A DNA stretch of 64,000 nt from JAAEPI01 sp965212145 (GTDB taxonomy: Bacteria > Bacteroidota > Bacteroidia > Cytophagales > Cyclobacteriaceae): positions 558,001 through 622,000 of the forward strand of contig CBDBUY010000004.1 in the NCBI GenBank assembly GCA_965212145.1, given 5' to 3'. The position numbers and the translations under genes are program-made. The notes below the pieces were generated by a model. It made no database searches. It was not told the DNA's origin and worked only from the letters and a program-made list of their open reading frames with translations. This document shows, piece by piece, positions 6,995-16,900 of this stretch; positions within the stretch are counted from its first letter, which is position 1, and every line of letters begins with the position of its first letter.

Positions 6995-8175
6995 GTTCAC
7001 GAAAAAGCTTTGGGCCCGGACTACTCGTTGCAGCCGCATTTATCGGGCCGGGCACACTCACAGTGTGTACGTTGGCCGGGGTGAGTTTTGGGTACGAGCT
7101 CATTTGGGTTTTGGTCTTCGCGACTGTTGCGACAATCATTCTTCAAGGAATGGCAGCCAGATTAGGGGTCGTGACAGGGAACGGACTTGGTGAAGCGCTT
7201 CGCCATCACATCCAAAATCCAGTTTTAAAGATGCTATCCTTGGGACTGGTTTTTATAGCCATCATCGTTGGTAATGCAGCCTATGAAACGGGCAATGTGA
7301 CCGGGGCGGTTTTGGGACTGGAGGCCAAAGGTTTCGACCACATGTTTTGGGGGCCGTTGATTCTGGGGGGCATAGTAGCTGCCATTTTATGGACTGGAAA
7401 CATCCAGAGAATTCAGACCATCATGGGTTTTCTGGTCATCATCATGAGCATTGTTTTTGTCACTTCAGCCATTCTGGTCGGCTCCATTTCGGGGGTTTTC
7501 AGTGGATTGATTCCAAACCTGAACACCGAAAACCAACTGTCGGCTCTGGCACTGATCGGGACAACCATCGTGCCGTACAATTTGTTTCTTCATGCCTCCG
7601 CTTCCAGCAAACACTGGTCCGGCCCTGAGCATTTATCCGACATCAAAAAAGAAACTTTTCTTTCCATAGCCATCGGAGGATTGATTAGTATGTGTGTCTT
7701 GGTCACGGCAGCATCCGGTGAGGGTGGATTAGTGCAAGGCGTGGCGGACATGTCGCGACAGCTGGAACCTCTGCTAGGAAGCTTCGCACGACCGTTTCTA
7801 GCGGCTGGCATTTTTGCTGCCGGCATCTCTTCTGCTTTGACGGCTCCTTTGGCGGCAGCCTTGACTGCACAGGGCATATTTGGTTGGAAGGATGAAAAAA
7901 AGAACCGCCTGATCTGGGGCGGGATATTGCTCATTGGAGTCGCGTTTTCCATGCTGGGATTCAAGCCCATTTCGGTTATTCAAATCGCTCAGGTGGCTAA
8001 TGGTATTCTGTTACCGATCATCGTGGTGTTTCTAATTTTGATGTGTAACAATGAAAAATTGATGGGGTCGCATCGAAACTCCATGTTACAAAATGTGCTG
8101 AGTGGGTTGGTCCTACTGGTTTCATTGATCATTAGTTTCCGTGGTTTCAACTCTGTTTTTCACTTTTGGGGATGA
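6991..8175 (+). CDS. Atypical Nramp-family transporter, probably linked to 5-oxoproline
   Basis: The 394-residue protein has about eleven membrane helices in the Nramp (LeuT-like) arrangement. In metal-transporting Nramps helix 1 carries DPGN and helix 6 carries an MPH motif. Here the equivalents are GPGT (19-22) and VPYNLFLH (about 195-202), so the metal-ligating Asp, Asn and Met are all missing. This divergent branch includes B. subtilis YcsG, which is also encoded beside ycsF/pxpA and the kipI/kipA genes. Transport of 5-oxoproline or a related organic acid rather than a metal is therefore likely by context. The gene overlaps its neighbours on both sides by ATGA junctions. Confidence 0.82.
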   Translation: MSSRKSFGPGLLVAAAFIGPGTLTVCTLAGVSFGYELIWVLVFATVATIILQGMAARLGVVTGNGLGEALRHHIQNPVLKMLSLGLVFIAIIVGNAAYETGNVTGAVLGLEAKGFDHMFWGPLILGGIVAAILWTGNIQRIQTIMGFLVIIMSIVFVTSAILVGSISGVFSGLIPNLNTENQLSALALIGTTIVPYNLFLHASASSKHWSGPEHLSDIKKETFLSIAIGGLISMCVLVTAASGEGGLVQGVADMSRQLEPLLGSFARPFLAAGIFAAGISSALTAPLAAALTAQGIFGWKDEKKNRLIWGGILLIGVAFSMLGFKPISVIQIAQVANGILLPIIVVFLILMCNNEKLMGSHRNSMLQNVLSGLVLLVSLIISFRGFNSVFHFWG

Positions 8176-8906
8176 AACGAATCGATTTAAACTGCGATGT
8201 GGGTGAAGGTGTAGGCAATGAGGCCGAACTGATGCCTTACTTGAGTTCCTGCAATATTTCCTGTGGACTTCATGCCGGAGATGATAACACTATCAGGGAG
8301 GTCATTCTTCTTGCCAAAGTACATGGGGTGGCCATAGGAGCCCACCCGTCCTTTGATGACCGGACGAATTTTGGCAGGAAAGAAATGCGCTTAAGTCACA
8401 CTGAATTGAAGAATCTTGTCCGCGAACAAGTGAAAAAGATGTTGTCATTCTGCAAGGAATATGGTGTGGAGATGAGTCACGTAAAACCTCATGGTGCGCT
8501 CTACAATCAGGCGGCAAAGTCCTTAGAAGTTAGCAAGACGATCATCGAGACAATTCTGGAAATCGATGATTCATTAAAGATTTTCGGCCTGGCCAATAGT
8601 GAAACGGAAAAAGCCGCGAAAGGCAAAATTCGATTTGTTGCGGAGGGATTTGTAGACCGAAAATACCAATCCAATAAGGAGCTCATGTCCCGAGTTGATG
8701 GTGGTTTAATAACTGACCAAAAGGAGATGGTGGAGCAACTGAAGATGATGTTGTCATCACGTCAGGTTCAGACTCCACGTGGTTTAGTCGATTTACATGT
8801 GGAATCCCTTTGTTTGCATGGAGATACACCCGGTGCGGCCGAAACGATCAAAGCCAATCACAAAGCAGTCTTGGACCTGGGTTATCAAATATTACCTCCG
8901 ACATGA
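8172..8906 (+). CDS. pxpA: 5-oxoprolinase subunit A (LamB/YcsF family)
   Basis: I chose the ATG at 8172, which overlaps the transporter's TGA (ATGA); an in-frame TTG at 8166 is less likely. The 244-residue protein has the hallmark features of PxpA: an N-terminal RIDLNCDVGEG, ISCGLHAGD, GAHPSFDDRTNFGR, VKPHGALYNQ, and a C-terminal VESLCLHGDTPGA. The His and Asp residues in these motifs line the active site of the beta/alpha-barrel. With PxpB and PxpC it forms the ATP-dependent prokaryotic 5-oxoprolinase that opens 5-oxoproline to glutamate in the cytoplasm. The length is normal, and the gene overlaps pxpB by four bases. Confidence 0.95.
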   Translation: MKRIDLNCDVGEGVGNEAELMPYLSSCNISCGLHAGDDNTIREVILLAKVHGVAIGAHPSFDDRTNFGRKEMRLSHTELKNLVREQVKKMLSFCKEYGVEMSHVKPHGALYNQAAKSLEVSKTIIETILEIDDSLKIFGLANSETEKAAKGKIRFVAEGFVDRKYQSNKELMSRVDGGLITDQKEMVEQLKMMLSSRQVQTPRGLVDLHVESLCLHGDTPGAAETIKANHKAVLDLGYQILPPT

Positions 8907-9526
8907 ACTGGCAATACCTTAAAGAGGATGTTATTCTAATCCAGTCTGATCGCAGCTATGATTGGGCGGACAGTATTCGGGCAGAGTCGCTTCCGGAAAT
9001 CTTAGAGGTTGTACCCGGCGAAGGTGAAATGGCGATTCAGTTCAGAAATCTGGATCCTAAGGAGTTGGTCGAAAAATTGACTGACATCAAACCTGAGCAA
9101 AAAATCACCAATCAGGAAATCACTATTCCCGTCTGCTACGAAAAGGGATTGGATTGGGAGGATGTCTGTCTGCAAACAGGTAAAACCAGAGAAGAAATTA
9201 TTGACATTCACTTGCAAGGAGATTACCGAGTGCAGTACGGTTTCACTCCCGGCTTTCTCTACCTGACCGGTTTGAATTCAACTCTAGCATGTAATCGAAA
9301 AGAAAACCCCCGGACAAGACTACCCGCCGGATCGGTGGGGATTGGAGGCAATAAAACCGGCATCTACTCTTTGGAAAGCCCGGGTGGGTGGCAGATCATC
9401 GGTCAGACACCCATGATCCTTTTTGACATTTCCAGGAAAAATCCGTTCGTACTGGAAAATGGTGCCAAAGTAAAATTCGAGCGAATCACATCTGATGCAT
9501 ACAATGAAATCCGTCATTCGAATTGA
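8903..9526 (+). CDS. pxpB: 5-oxoprolinase subunit B (KipI-like, AHS1 domain)
   Basis: The ATG at 8903 overlaps the pxpA stop (ATGA) and gives a normal 207-residue protein; a longer in-frame ORF upstream lies within pxpA and adds no conserved sequence. The C-terminal cyclophilin-like core shows the family signature GFTPGFLYLTGL, the PRTRLPAGSVGIGG segment and PGGWQIIGQTP. PxpB works with PxpC as the pair related to allophanate hydrolase subunits 1 and 2. In B. subtilis the orthologue KipI was first described as an inhibitor of the sporulation kinase KinA, a role not expected here. The gene overlaps pxpC by 20-30 bases. Confidence 0.94.
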   Translation: MNWQYLKEDVILIQSDRSYDWADSIRAESLPEILEVVPGEGEMAIQFRNLDPKELVEKLTDIKPEQKITNQEITIPVCYEKGLDWEDVCLQTGKTREEIIDIHLQGDYRVQYGFTPGFLYLTGLNSTLACNRKENPRTRLPAGSVGIGGNKTGIYSLESPGGWQIIGQTPMILFDISRKNPFVLENGAKVKFERITSDAYNEIRHSN

Positions 9527-10409
9527 TAACCCTGGCATGCTTTGCAGCATTCAGGATGGTGGCAGAGTTGGCTTCCGTCATTTGGCCATTCCGAGAAGCG
9601 GATTTCTGGATGCTGACTCGGCGCGATTGGCCAACTTCCTGGTTGACAATGAGTTCAACACACCAACTCTAGAAATCATTGGATCTTTCCAATTTACTGT
9701 TTTGAGTGACCTCCAATTGGGTATTTCTGGAGCTGAAGTACAGGTAGAGCGGAACTCACAACCGATCGAATATCACAAGACCATTGAAGCTCATACTGGT
9801 GACACGTTTAATATCAAAGGGCATGTCAGTTATCTGGCTGTCCCAGACGGCATCCAGCAAGGCAGGAACCATTTTGATAGCGTGTCAACTTATCCTATGG
9901 CCAAACTTGGCGGACTAGATGGGGAGTATTTGAAGAAAGGGATCATTCTCAAAGCCGCGTCCAGGAAGGTTACCCAGCGCCTACTGCCCTCTGAAATAAT
10001 TCCGAAAAGGGATGGGCATTTCAGGGTACTGAAGGGACCGGAGTTTCAGGAACCAATGGAGGAATTTTCCAATCTATCTTGTAAGGTGTCGGCAGATTCC
10101 AATCGAGTGGGCATCAAACTGACGGGACACAATTGGGAATCCGCCCGTGAAGAAATGAAACCAGTCCCTGTGTTTCCAGGTACCATTCAACTTACCTCAT
10201 CGGGGCAGCCCATTGTGCTACTGGCTGACGGTCAAACCACCGGTGGCTATCCGCGCATAGGCCAGGTGATAGAGGCTGATCTGCCCAGGCTTGGAAGAAT
10301 GATCACCAGAGGTTCAATAAAATTTACCTTTGTAGAAATAAATGAGGCAAAAGATATTCTTCATCGGAAGATTGCGTTTATCAAGCATGCACTGGAAAAA
10401 AGCATTTAA
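9504..10409 (+). CDS. pxpC: 5-oxoprolinase subunit C (KipA-like, AHS2 domain)
   Basis: Translation probably starts at ATG 9504 (MKSVIRIDNPG); ATG 9495 would add three residues. Both lie inside the end of pxpB, so the genes are translationally coupled. The 301-residue protein matches the biotin-dependent carboxyltransferase-like AHS2 fold. Visible motifs are SIQDGGRVGFRHLAIPRSG near the N-terminus, SNRVGIKLTG in the middle, and QPIVLLADGQTTGGYPRIG toward the C-terminus. Together with PxpA and PxpB it completes a full 5-oxoprolinase. The next gene starts 20 bp before the pxpC stop. Confidence 0.94.
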   Translation: MKSVIRIDNPGMLCSIQDGGRVGFRHLAIPRSGFLDADSARLANFLVDNEFNTPTLEIIGSFQFTVLSDLQLGISGAEVQVERNSQPIEYHKTIEAHTGDTFNIKGHVSYLAVPDGIQQGRNHFDSVSTYPMAKLGGLDGEYLKKGIILKAASRKVTQRLLPSEIIPKRDGHFRVLKGPEFQEPMEEFSNLSCKVSADSNRVGIKLTGHNWESAREEMKPVPVFPGTIQLTSSGQPIVLLADGQTTGGYPRIGQVIEADLPRLGRMITRGSIKFTFVEINEAKDILHRKIAFIKHALEKSI

Positions 10410-10863
10410 AAATATTTCCTTGACACTGGCAATTTTGATTGTTGGACAGTTCACCTCATGTGGCGATGACCAATTAGATATACCAAATGTTCCGTTGAGT
10501 GGTATGGTGGGAGGTGAGCAATGGGATTTTAAGATGGGCTTCTTTCGCCAATGGTCAGCATCCGAGTACGAATATAGGCTCTTCTCTACTGAGGAGCAGT
10601 CCGATGATCCCTGCTCTGTTGTTTCCACCTCAAACTCTTTTATCCGAGTGGTGGTTCCTTCTTCAGGTCAGAGCCATCAGGTCACCAATGGTGATTTGCG
10701 AAAAAACCTCAAGTTCGACTTAGGTAACGGCACAGTGTTTAATGCTTCTTCTGGCTTTATAGAAATCTTTGCCTTTGATGGTTTTCGATTACATGGTTAT
10801 CTGCAGGCCATTTTTGATGATGGAAACACAGTCCAGGGTAGGTTTGAAATTGAACCTTGCTAG
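10387..10863 (+). CDS. Small lipoprotein of unknown function
   Basis: The ATG at 10387, inside the end of pxpC, gives a clean lipoprotein signal: MHWKKAFKNI, then a hydrophobic stretch, then FTSC with Cys25 as the lipidated residue. The earlier ATG at 10342 would bury the signal. The mature ~134 residues are beta-rich and end in GRFEIEPC. Similar small Bacteroidota lipoproteins have the same 'xGxxxGxxWxF ... GxFxI' layout (here LSGMVGGEQWDFKMGFF and VQGRFEIE). I know no function. It is the last gene of the NRDE-Nramp-pxpABC operon and is followed by a hairpin terminator. Confidence 0.75.
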   Translation: MHWKKAFKNISLTLAILIVGQFTSCGDDQLDIPNVPLSGMVGGEQWDFKMGFFRQWSASEYEYRLFSTEEQSDDPCSVVSTSNSFIRVVVPSSGQSHQVTNGDLRKNLKFDLGNGTVFNASSGFIEIFAFDGFRLHGYLQAIFDDGNTVQGRFEIEPC

Positions 10864-10889
10864 CTTCTTAAAGCCACATGAACGCATAA

Positions 10890-10915
10890 AAAGCCCGAAT
10901 TTTCATCCGGGCTTT
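10890..10915. terminator. Bidirectional hairpin terminator
   Basis: AAAGCCCG (10890-10897) pairs with CGGGCTTT (10908-10915) across a ten-base loop. On the minus strand the stem is followed by a T-run, fitting the end of the giant gene. On the plus strand it is followed by CCTTTCG, fitting a weaker end for the pxp operon. It lies between the two convergent stop codons. Confidence 0.85.
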
Positions 10916-10936
10916 CCTTTCGTTTCCGCTTTAGGA

Positions 10937-13900
10937 CTATTTCCTGATCATTACTTTGAAGGTTCTCAGAACTTCTCCAGAGTTATCATCCCTGATGGTG
11001 ATGAAGTACAATCCTCCGTCCATACCTGATACATTCATTGTATGCGTATGCTTGATGGCCTTAGGCAATGCCTGGCGTAGTACCTGACGTCCGCTCATGT
11101 CGATCATGTAGATGCTCACATCGTTTGAATTCAATCCTACATACTCGACATTCAACTGTTGTGAAGCCGGGTTCGGATAGATTTTCAACTCATGGAATAA
11201 CTTAGGAGTCGTTCCTACAGGTTTCACTTCTTCCACGGTAATGGAGCCTGCCGATGATACCAGAGCTGCCAACTGAACAGATGCATCATCGCCAACACCA
11301 ACCTCAAACTCCACGAAACTGTTTGGATCCATCGGGACACCAGGATACTCGAAGTTAATCCTGTACAATCCAGGTGCAAGATTAGGAATGTCGTACTCCC
11401 CTTGATCATTGGTTTCGATTGACGCCACCAGCACATAAGTTCCTTCTTGTTCATCTCTACCCCCGCCTGTGTTTCGACGAATGTGACACCTTACCCTCTT
11501 GGCCCTACGTCGTGCGTCTTCCCTCGCACCTGCCTCATCGGGAACATCCACTTCCAGAATTCCCAAGATTCTACCCTCATCCGCAGGGTTTCTAGGTCCA
11601 GGTACTGGCGTCATCGCTAAATCAGCCTGAAGCGCTACGTTCCTAAATTCAAGCGTATCTGCCTCTTCCCAGAGGAAAGTTTGCGGCATGTAGGTTGGTA
11701 GATACGTTGGATTTTCCGGATCTGCCTCGTTGGCCACTACCCCGATGACGTAATCTCCAAGAATCGTGATATCAAAGAATAAATCTCCATCGAAGAAATC
11801 AAATCCCGGTGTCCCGTCTTTCTTCAAAGTATCAAATGGCTGACCAGGCAATTCAATCTTCATTAGATAACCGACACCCTCATCCAGCGGCAATCCGTTC
11901 AGGTCGGAAACGTTTAATTGTATTCCACCAAATGCCAAGACCAAGTGAATTTCGGATTCCAAATAAAAGTCCGGAATGTCATCGTCGGTCATGTGTACAG
12001 AGAAATCACCCATGCTTTCGAAATTCACATCCTTTATTGTTAGGGCATTTGTTTGTGTTCCTTCGAAAAGCAGCTTTCCGGTATCAGCTCCGGGACCTGG
12101 GTGTATCGTAGTATTGTAAATTGAATCACGCTCGGTCGTCAAAATCTCGGTTCGCGTCCATTGATAATTATCGGCTTGAATATCATCGAATCTGACAATG
12201 AAACTATCTCCTCTTGGAATGGTGTCGCTCTTCCAGACACCAATCGGTGCTTGAGGGAAGATGGTCATGTTGTCAATTCGAGGTACAGTGAGATCGTAGA
12301 ACGGTTCCAAGTCATCAAACCTGAGCTTGTTATCAGATACATCCAAATTGGTCAATGCCGGATCTACGACTTGGGCAAATCCTTCGAGTGCACCTAAATC
12401 GGTCAAGGCATTACCGGACAAGTCCAAATCTGACACCAGTTTCAAGGCTTGATTATGCCCCAGACTCTCTGGGAACTTGCCTGTTAATCCACGATCGCTT
12501 AAATCCAATTCAGCAATTCGAGTACCATTCATAATCACTCCTTCAAAATCCTCTAGTCGAATGGAATCAGACTCTATGTCGAACCAATGTTCCGCACTCG
12601 TCCAGTTCGGACCGCCTGTTTGCTCGTAAATAATTTTCAAGGCCGCTGAATCGCGTGCAGTCAAAGGATCCCTAAGGGTACGAGTCTTCACCGTGTTCGA
12701 ATTTTCAGTGGTTCCAAACGGATAAACCACTCGAACTCGGTACCAGTAGTTTTTATCGTATTGAAGATTCGTAACCACGAAACTTGTATCAACAACCGCC
12801 TTATCACTTATGATCTTATTCTCAAACACCGGATCCTCCGCCACATCCAGTCTATAAAACTGTTCACCCACTTGAGATCCCCAATTGGCTCGGAAGCTGA
12901 AATAACCCAGCTCACTTGCAGGCAAGGCTCTGGTCGCATTTTCATCCGCAATGATGCTAAGACCATAATCTTCGATCTGACCGTCTACAACCGTGACTTC
13001 ATTCGCTAATGCACCATCTGAATAGCAAGCTCCCCCGAAGCTTTCATTGTTTTGATAAACTGCGACCCTCAGCCTAGTTAAGCTGATTGAGGTACTTACC
13101 GAACTGAACTCAACCTCAACCATATTGTCAGTAAATGTGACATTGTTGGCAAGTAACTCGTCTTGATCATCGAAATCCTGGAATTCGTCCCAATCTACCC
13201 AAGCTTTAAGTTTAGTTCCTGTAGGATTATCAACGGTCACCTGCAGATAAGCTGTCGATCCGGCAATGATCGCCACCTCGGACAATTGAGAATAGTTGTT
13301 GTAATAGAACTGATCATCATCCCCTGTTTCGTAAGTCATGATAACCCTTCTATTCTCATCCAACACCTCTACTAATTGAATAACAGGCCCAACCGTAACC
13401 TGAGTTGGATCGTCAGGAGTCGGATCACAATAAACATCCGGAATCGTAATCACGTGCTCCTTCCCGGGCTCCATGTTGTCGGTTACAAATACCACATCAC
13501 TATAGGAAATTTCATCAGCTGTTGGAGCTGGTTGGAAAGTCTTTCCTTCTGGTGCGTTTTCTCTCAGATCCAACCTGAACCAGAACACGTGGGTTGTAGT
13601 CACATCGGCTGTGCCGAAAGTCTGATTCACTTCAAAATCGATAGTGAGAGCTCCAAATGTGCCTCCGTCTGGATCAAGCTCTTGCATGGTCTCTGAAGGT
13701 TGATCAGAATCATTCGGATCATAGAAAATCTTCGCACCGCTTGTTACCACATGGTTCGGCAAAAGCGTTCCGGCGTACGGTAACGTGATTTCCGATATGA
13801 AGACAGGTTGATTGGTTGTCAATTCCATGCGATATGCCCAGCCATTTTGAACTCCCGGAGCAATGGCCTCTCGGATCACACCCGGCAATGCACCTGAACT

Positions 13901-16900
13901 AAGTGTCACAACTGGCGTCTCTTCTATGATAAAATCCCCACTACTTGCAGCAAGTCCTCCATCAACTTTATCGGTATTCCCATCATCTACAAAGAAGATA
14001 TCATCATTGGATGGTTGAGCTATTGCGAAGGTGGCCTCCGGAGTGGCCGTCTCTGAAACATCTGCAGTCACATAAAAATATACCTCCTCACCGACTCCAA
14101 TAAAGAACGGATTATCCGGGAAGAAACCTGAAACAAGATCACCTGACTCCAGTACATTGGCTTCCTCTAATTCAGGCATTTCATCCACACCTCTGGAGGC
14201 ATAGAGTTTCCATGTGTCAAAGTCAGCGTTCAGAGCAGTGCCTGTTCTATTCAACAGCATGGCAAATAGCTCCGCATCTTTCCTTTCTACGGATATCTTA
14301 AGCTTGTAGATTAAGTTATCAGTTTTAGATTGTCTGATAGAAATCGGTGTGACAGGCAAAGTTGATAGTGTAATCTCAGGAAGTATTGGATCTGTAGTGA
14401 AATTCCCGATGTTATCACCGATCGACTTATTGTATCTGTCAAAGCCGGCCGCTCCATTGATCTCAAAAACAACCGCGCGATATTCTACACCGTCTTTGAG
14501 GCCGGTTACATCAACCGTATTTCCTTCACCATTATAAACGGCGTACCAGCCATTACCTAAGTGATCGCCATCTTCAAAGTTCGCATTTCCGACATAGTAG
14601 GTTCCATTTTGAACGACCGGTTCACCCGAACTGGCCTCAGCCATGATAACGATTCGTCGCTCTCCGTCCCCGTTCGTCCAGTTGATGGTGGCCTCATTGT
14701 TTCCGATGGCTGAGAAGTTAATTACTGATGCCTGAGTCAGCGGTGTGAACGCCGTAGATACGAATGCATCCGATTCTATGTAATTGGATTCATCACCGGT
14801 TAAAGTAAACCCGTTCAACGTAGCATCCTGTGCGGAACCAGAAACAATCGCCTCATTCACCAAGGTGGTGATTGCTGTGTTATCCGCATTCCCTTCTGCT
14901 TTATCGAAGCTATAGTATGCCACCAGTCCAAACTCATCACCAACCAACTCGTCTCCGGCATGGCTGGAAATATCGTCCTGCTGCTGAACGTTCGTCCAGA
15001 TTCTCAACTCATCTAACTGACCCACAAACTGTTCTCCGCTTCCAGGGTTTCTACCCAAGAAAACTTCCGCTTCAGAGTTGAAGTTGACGGTGGTCATGGT
15101 GATAGGCTCCTCAGAAGCCAAGCTTCCGTTTCTGTAAACCTTGAGTGTATTCCCATCACTTGTTAAGGTCATATGGGTCCACTCATTGGCGGCAAAGAAG
15201 TTGTCTACTTGGTGACTGAAACTTTCCGATCCGTTATTCATAGAGAAGAACAATTGTAGGTCGTCTATGATCGTCACTCTGAAGTTTTCTACACCTGTAC
15301 CTTGTTGCATGATGACCCGGTTACCGGAATTACCAACCGCAGGTCGTATATATGCCTCTAGGGAGAACGTTCTACCCAAATTCAGACTCGGCCCGTGTGG
15401 AATCGACACATGATCATCTATTCCATCAAAATCCAGTGCCAGGTTTGGTCTGTTCAGTGTAGAGAACGTCAATGGATTATTGGTAGCAAGATTCGTTTTG
15501 TACTTCTCATTTCCTGCCGTTCCATTGAATTCAAGAATTGCAACACTGTACTCACCTTCTTCTATCAGATTATCCAATGAAAAGGAAGACTCAGTTGTCA
15601 AGTTTCCTCTCCACTGCCATCCGTTTCCAAGGTCCGCATTGGCTTCAGAGTAAGTTGTTTCGTCTACCACCGTAGGGAAGCCTCCGGTACCTTCTTTGAA
15701 GGCAACCAATCGGCCTGTACCCGTTCCCTTAGTGAAATTAATAAGTGCTTCTTCATACACGGGATCTGCCATGAGATTGGATGCCTGAACAGAAGGTGTC
15801 GTGACATCTGGCGGCCCATTGATCGTGAAGAGTGATCCTTGAGTCAGTCCGGCAATATTGTGATTTACCCCACCTTCAAACTGCAAGTTTGAGGTGTTTG
15901 GTTTACGAAGATTGAATGTAGCTCCATCTGTCGGTGCATTTGCAATGGTTCCTCGGACGTACCAGAATACCTCACTACCTGCTGAGAACGTATCGGTGTA
16001 CTCCCAGCCAAATCCTGTAGTCGGGATTGGTTCACCCGTACCGAATCCTACGAATCCAGCAGAAGTCGCCGTGGCAATATTGTCCTCTGTTTCATTGACT
16101 AAAAGTTCGAAGCTATTGGAAGCAAAGTCATCCTGATTCCATGCTCCTTCCAGTTCGAAATCAATTTTATCCGTGGTGGCATCAGCGCCCTCCACATTCA
16201 TCTTGAACTTGTAAATGACCACTACTTCATCTGCGGCTACCGGTGCATCCGGTAGCGCCAAAGTCTCAAAAGTGACATCCGGTGTGATAACCTCTTCTTC
16301 CAATGTGAAGGTTGCATCACTTTCATCTGCCACGGAAGGATCACTTGGCATATCAATAAGAATTAGATATTGATCAGTTGCAGCATAGGTATCGTCTGGT
16401 GTCCAGGTATAGCTACCCTGAAGGTTTTGCAGCTCATCTATGGTAAGTATATTATACCCACTACCGTTATTGTCAGAGTATTGAATTCGAATCAAATCCG
16501 TGTTGGTAATTCCGGCAGTTTCAAACGAAATCTGATACTCTTGATTCTGGGTTAAAATCTCACCACCATTCGGCTTGATCACTGTGATTTCAGGTGCGCT
16601 AAATGGCGCAATGACTTCAAAGTCCGCATCCGACACATCTACCGCCGAATTCAGCGATGTTCTCACTCTAATTCGATTGGCAGCTCCTGTGCTGAAATTG
16701 TTCTGATCTACAAACCAAGCATAGGTTCCGTCTAGCTTAGCCTGCGTATCCTGAACTAATATCTGATAATCTACACCTGAATTGGTGGAATATTCCACGA
16801 CGATACCTTCTTCGGCAGGTAGGTTCGTTGCATCCCATGTAATGCTCACCGTACTGTTTTGTTCTATCTGCTCGCCCCCGTTCGGGTAGGTCAAAGTGAT

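Noticed and set aside
8810..8902. Upstream extension of pxpB by 31 codons
   Set aside because: The extension lies in pxpA, shows no family sequence, and ATG 8903 makes the same ATGA overlap seen at the other junctions of the operon.
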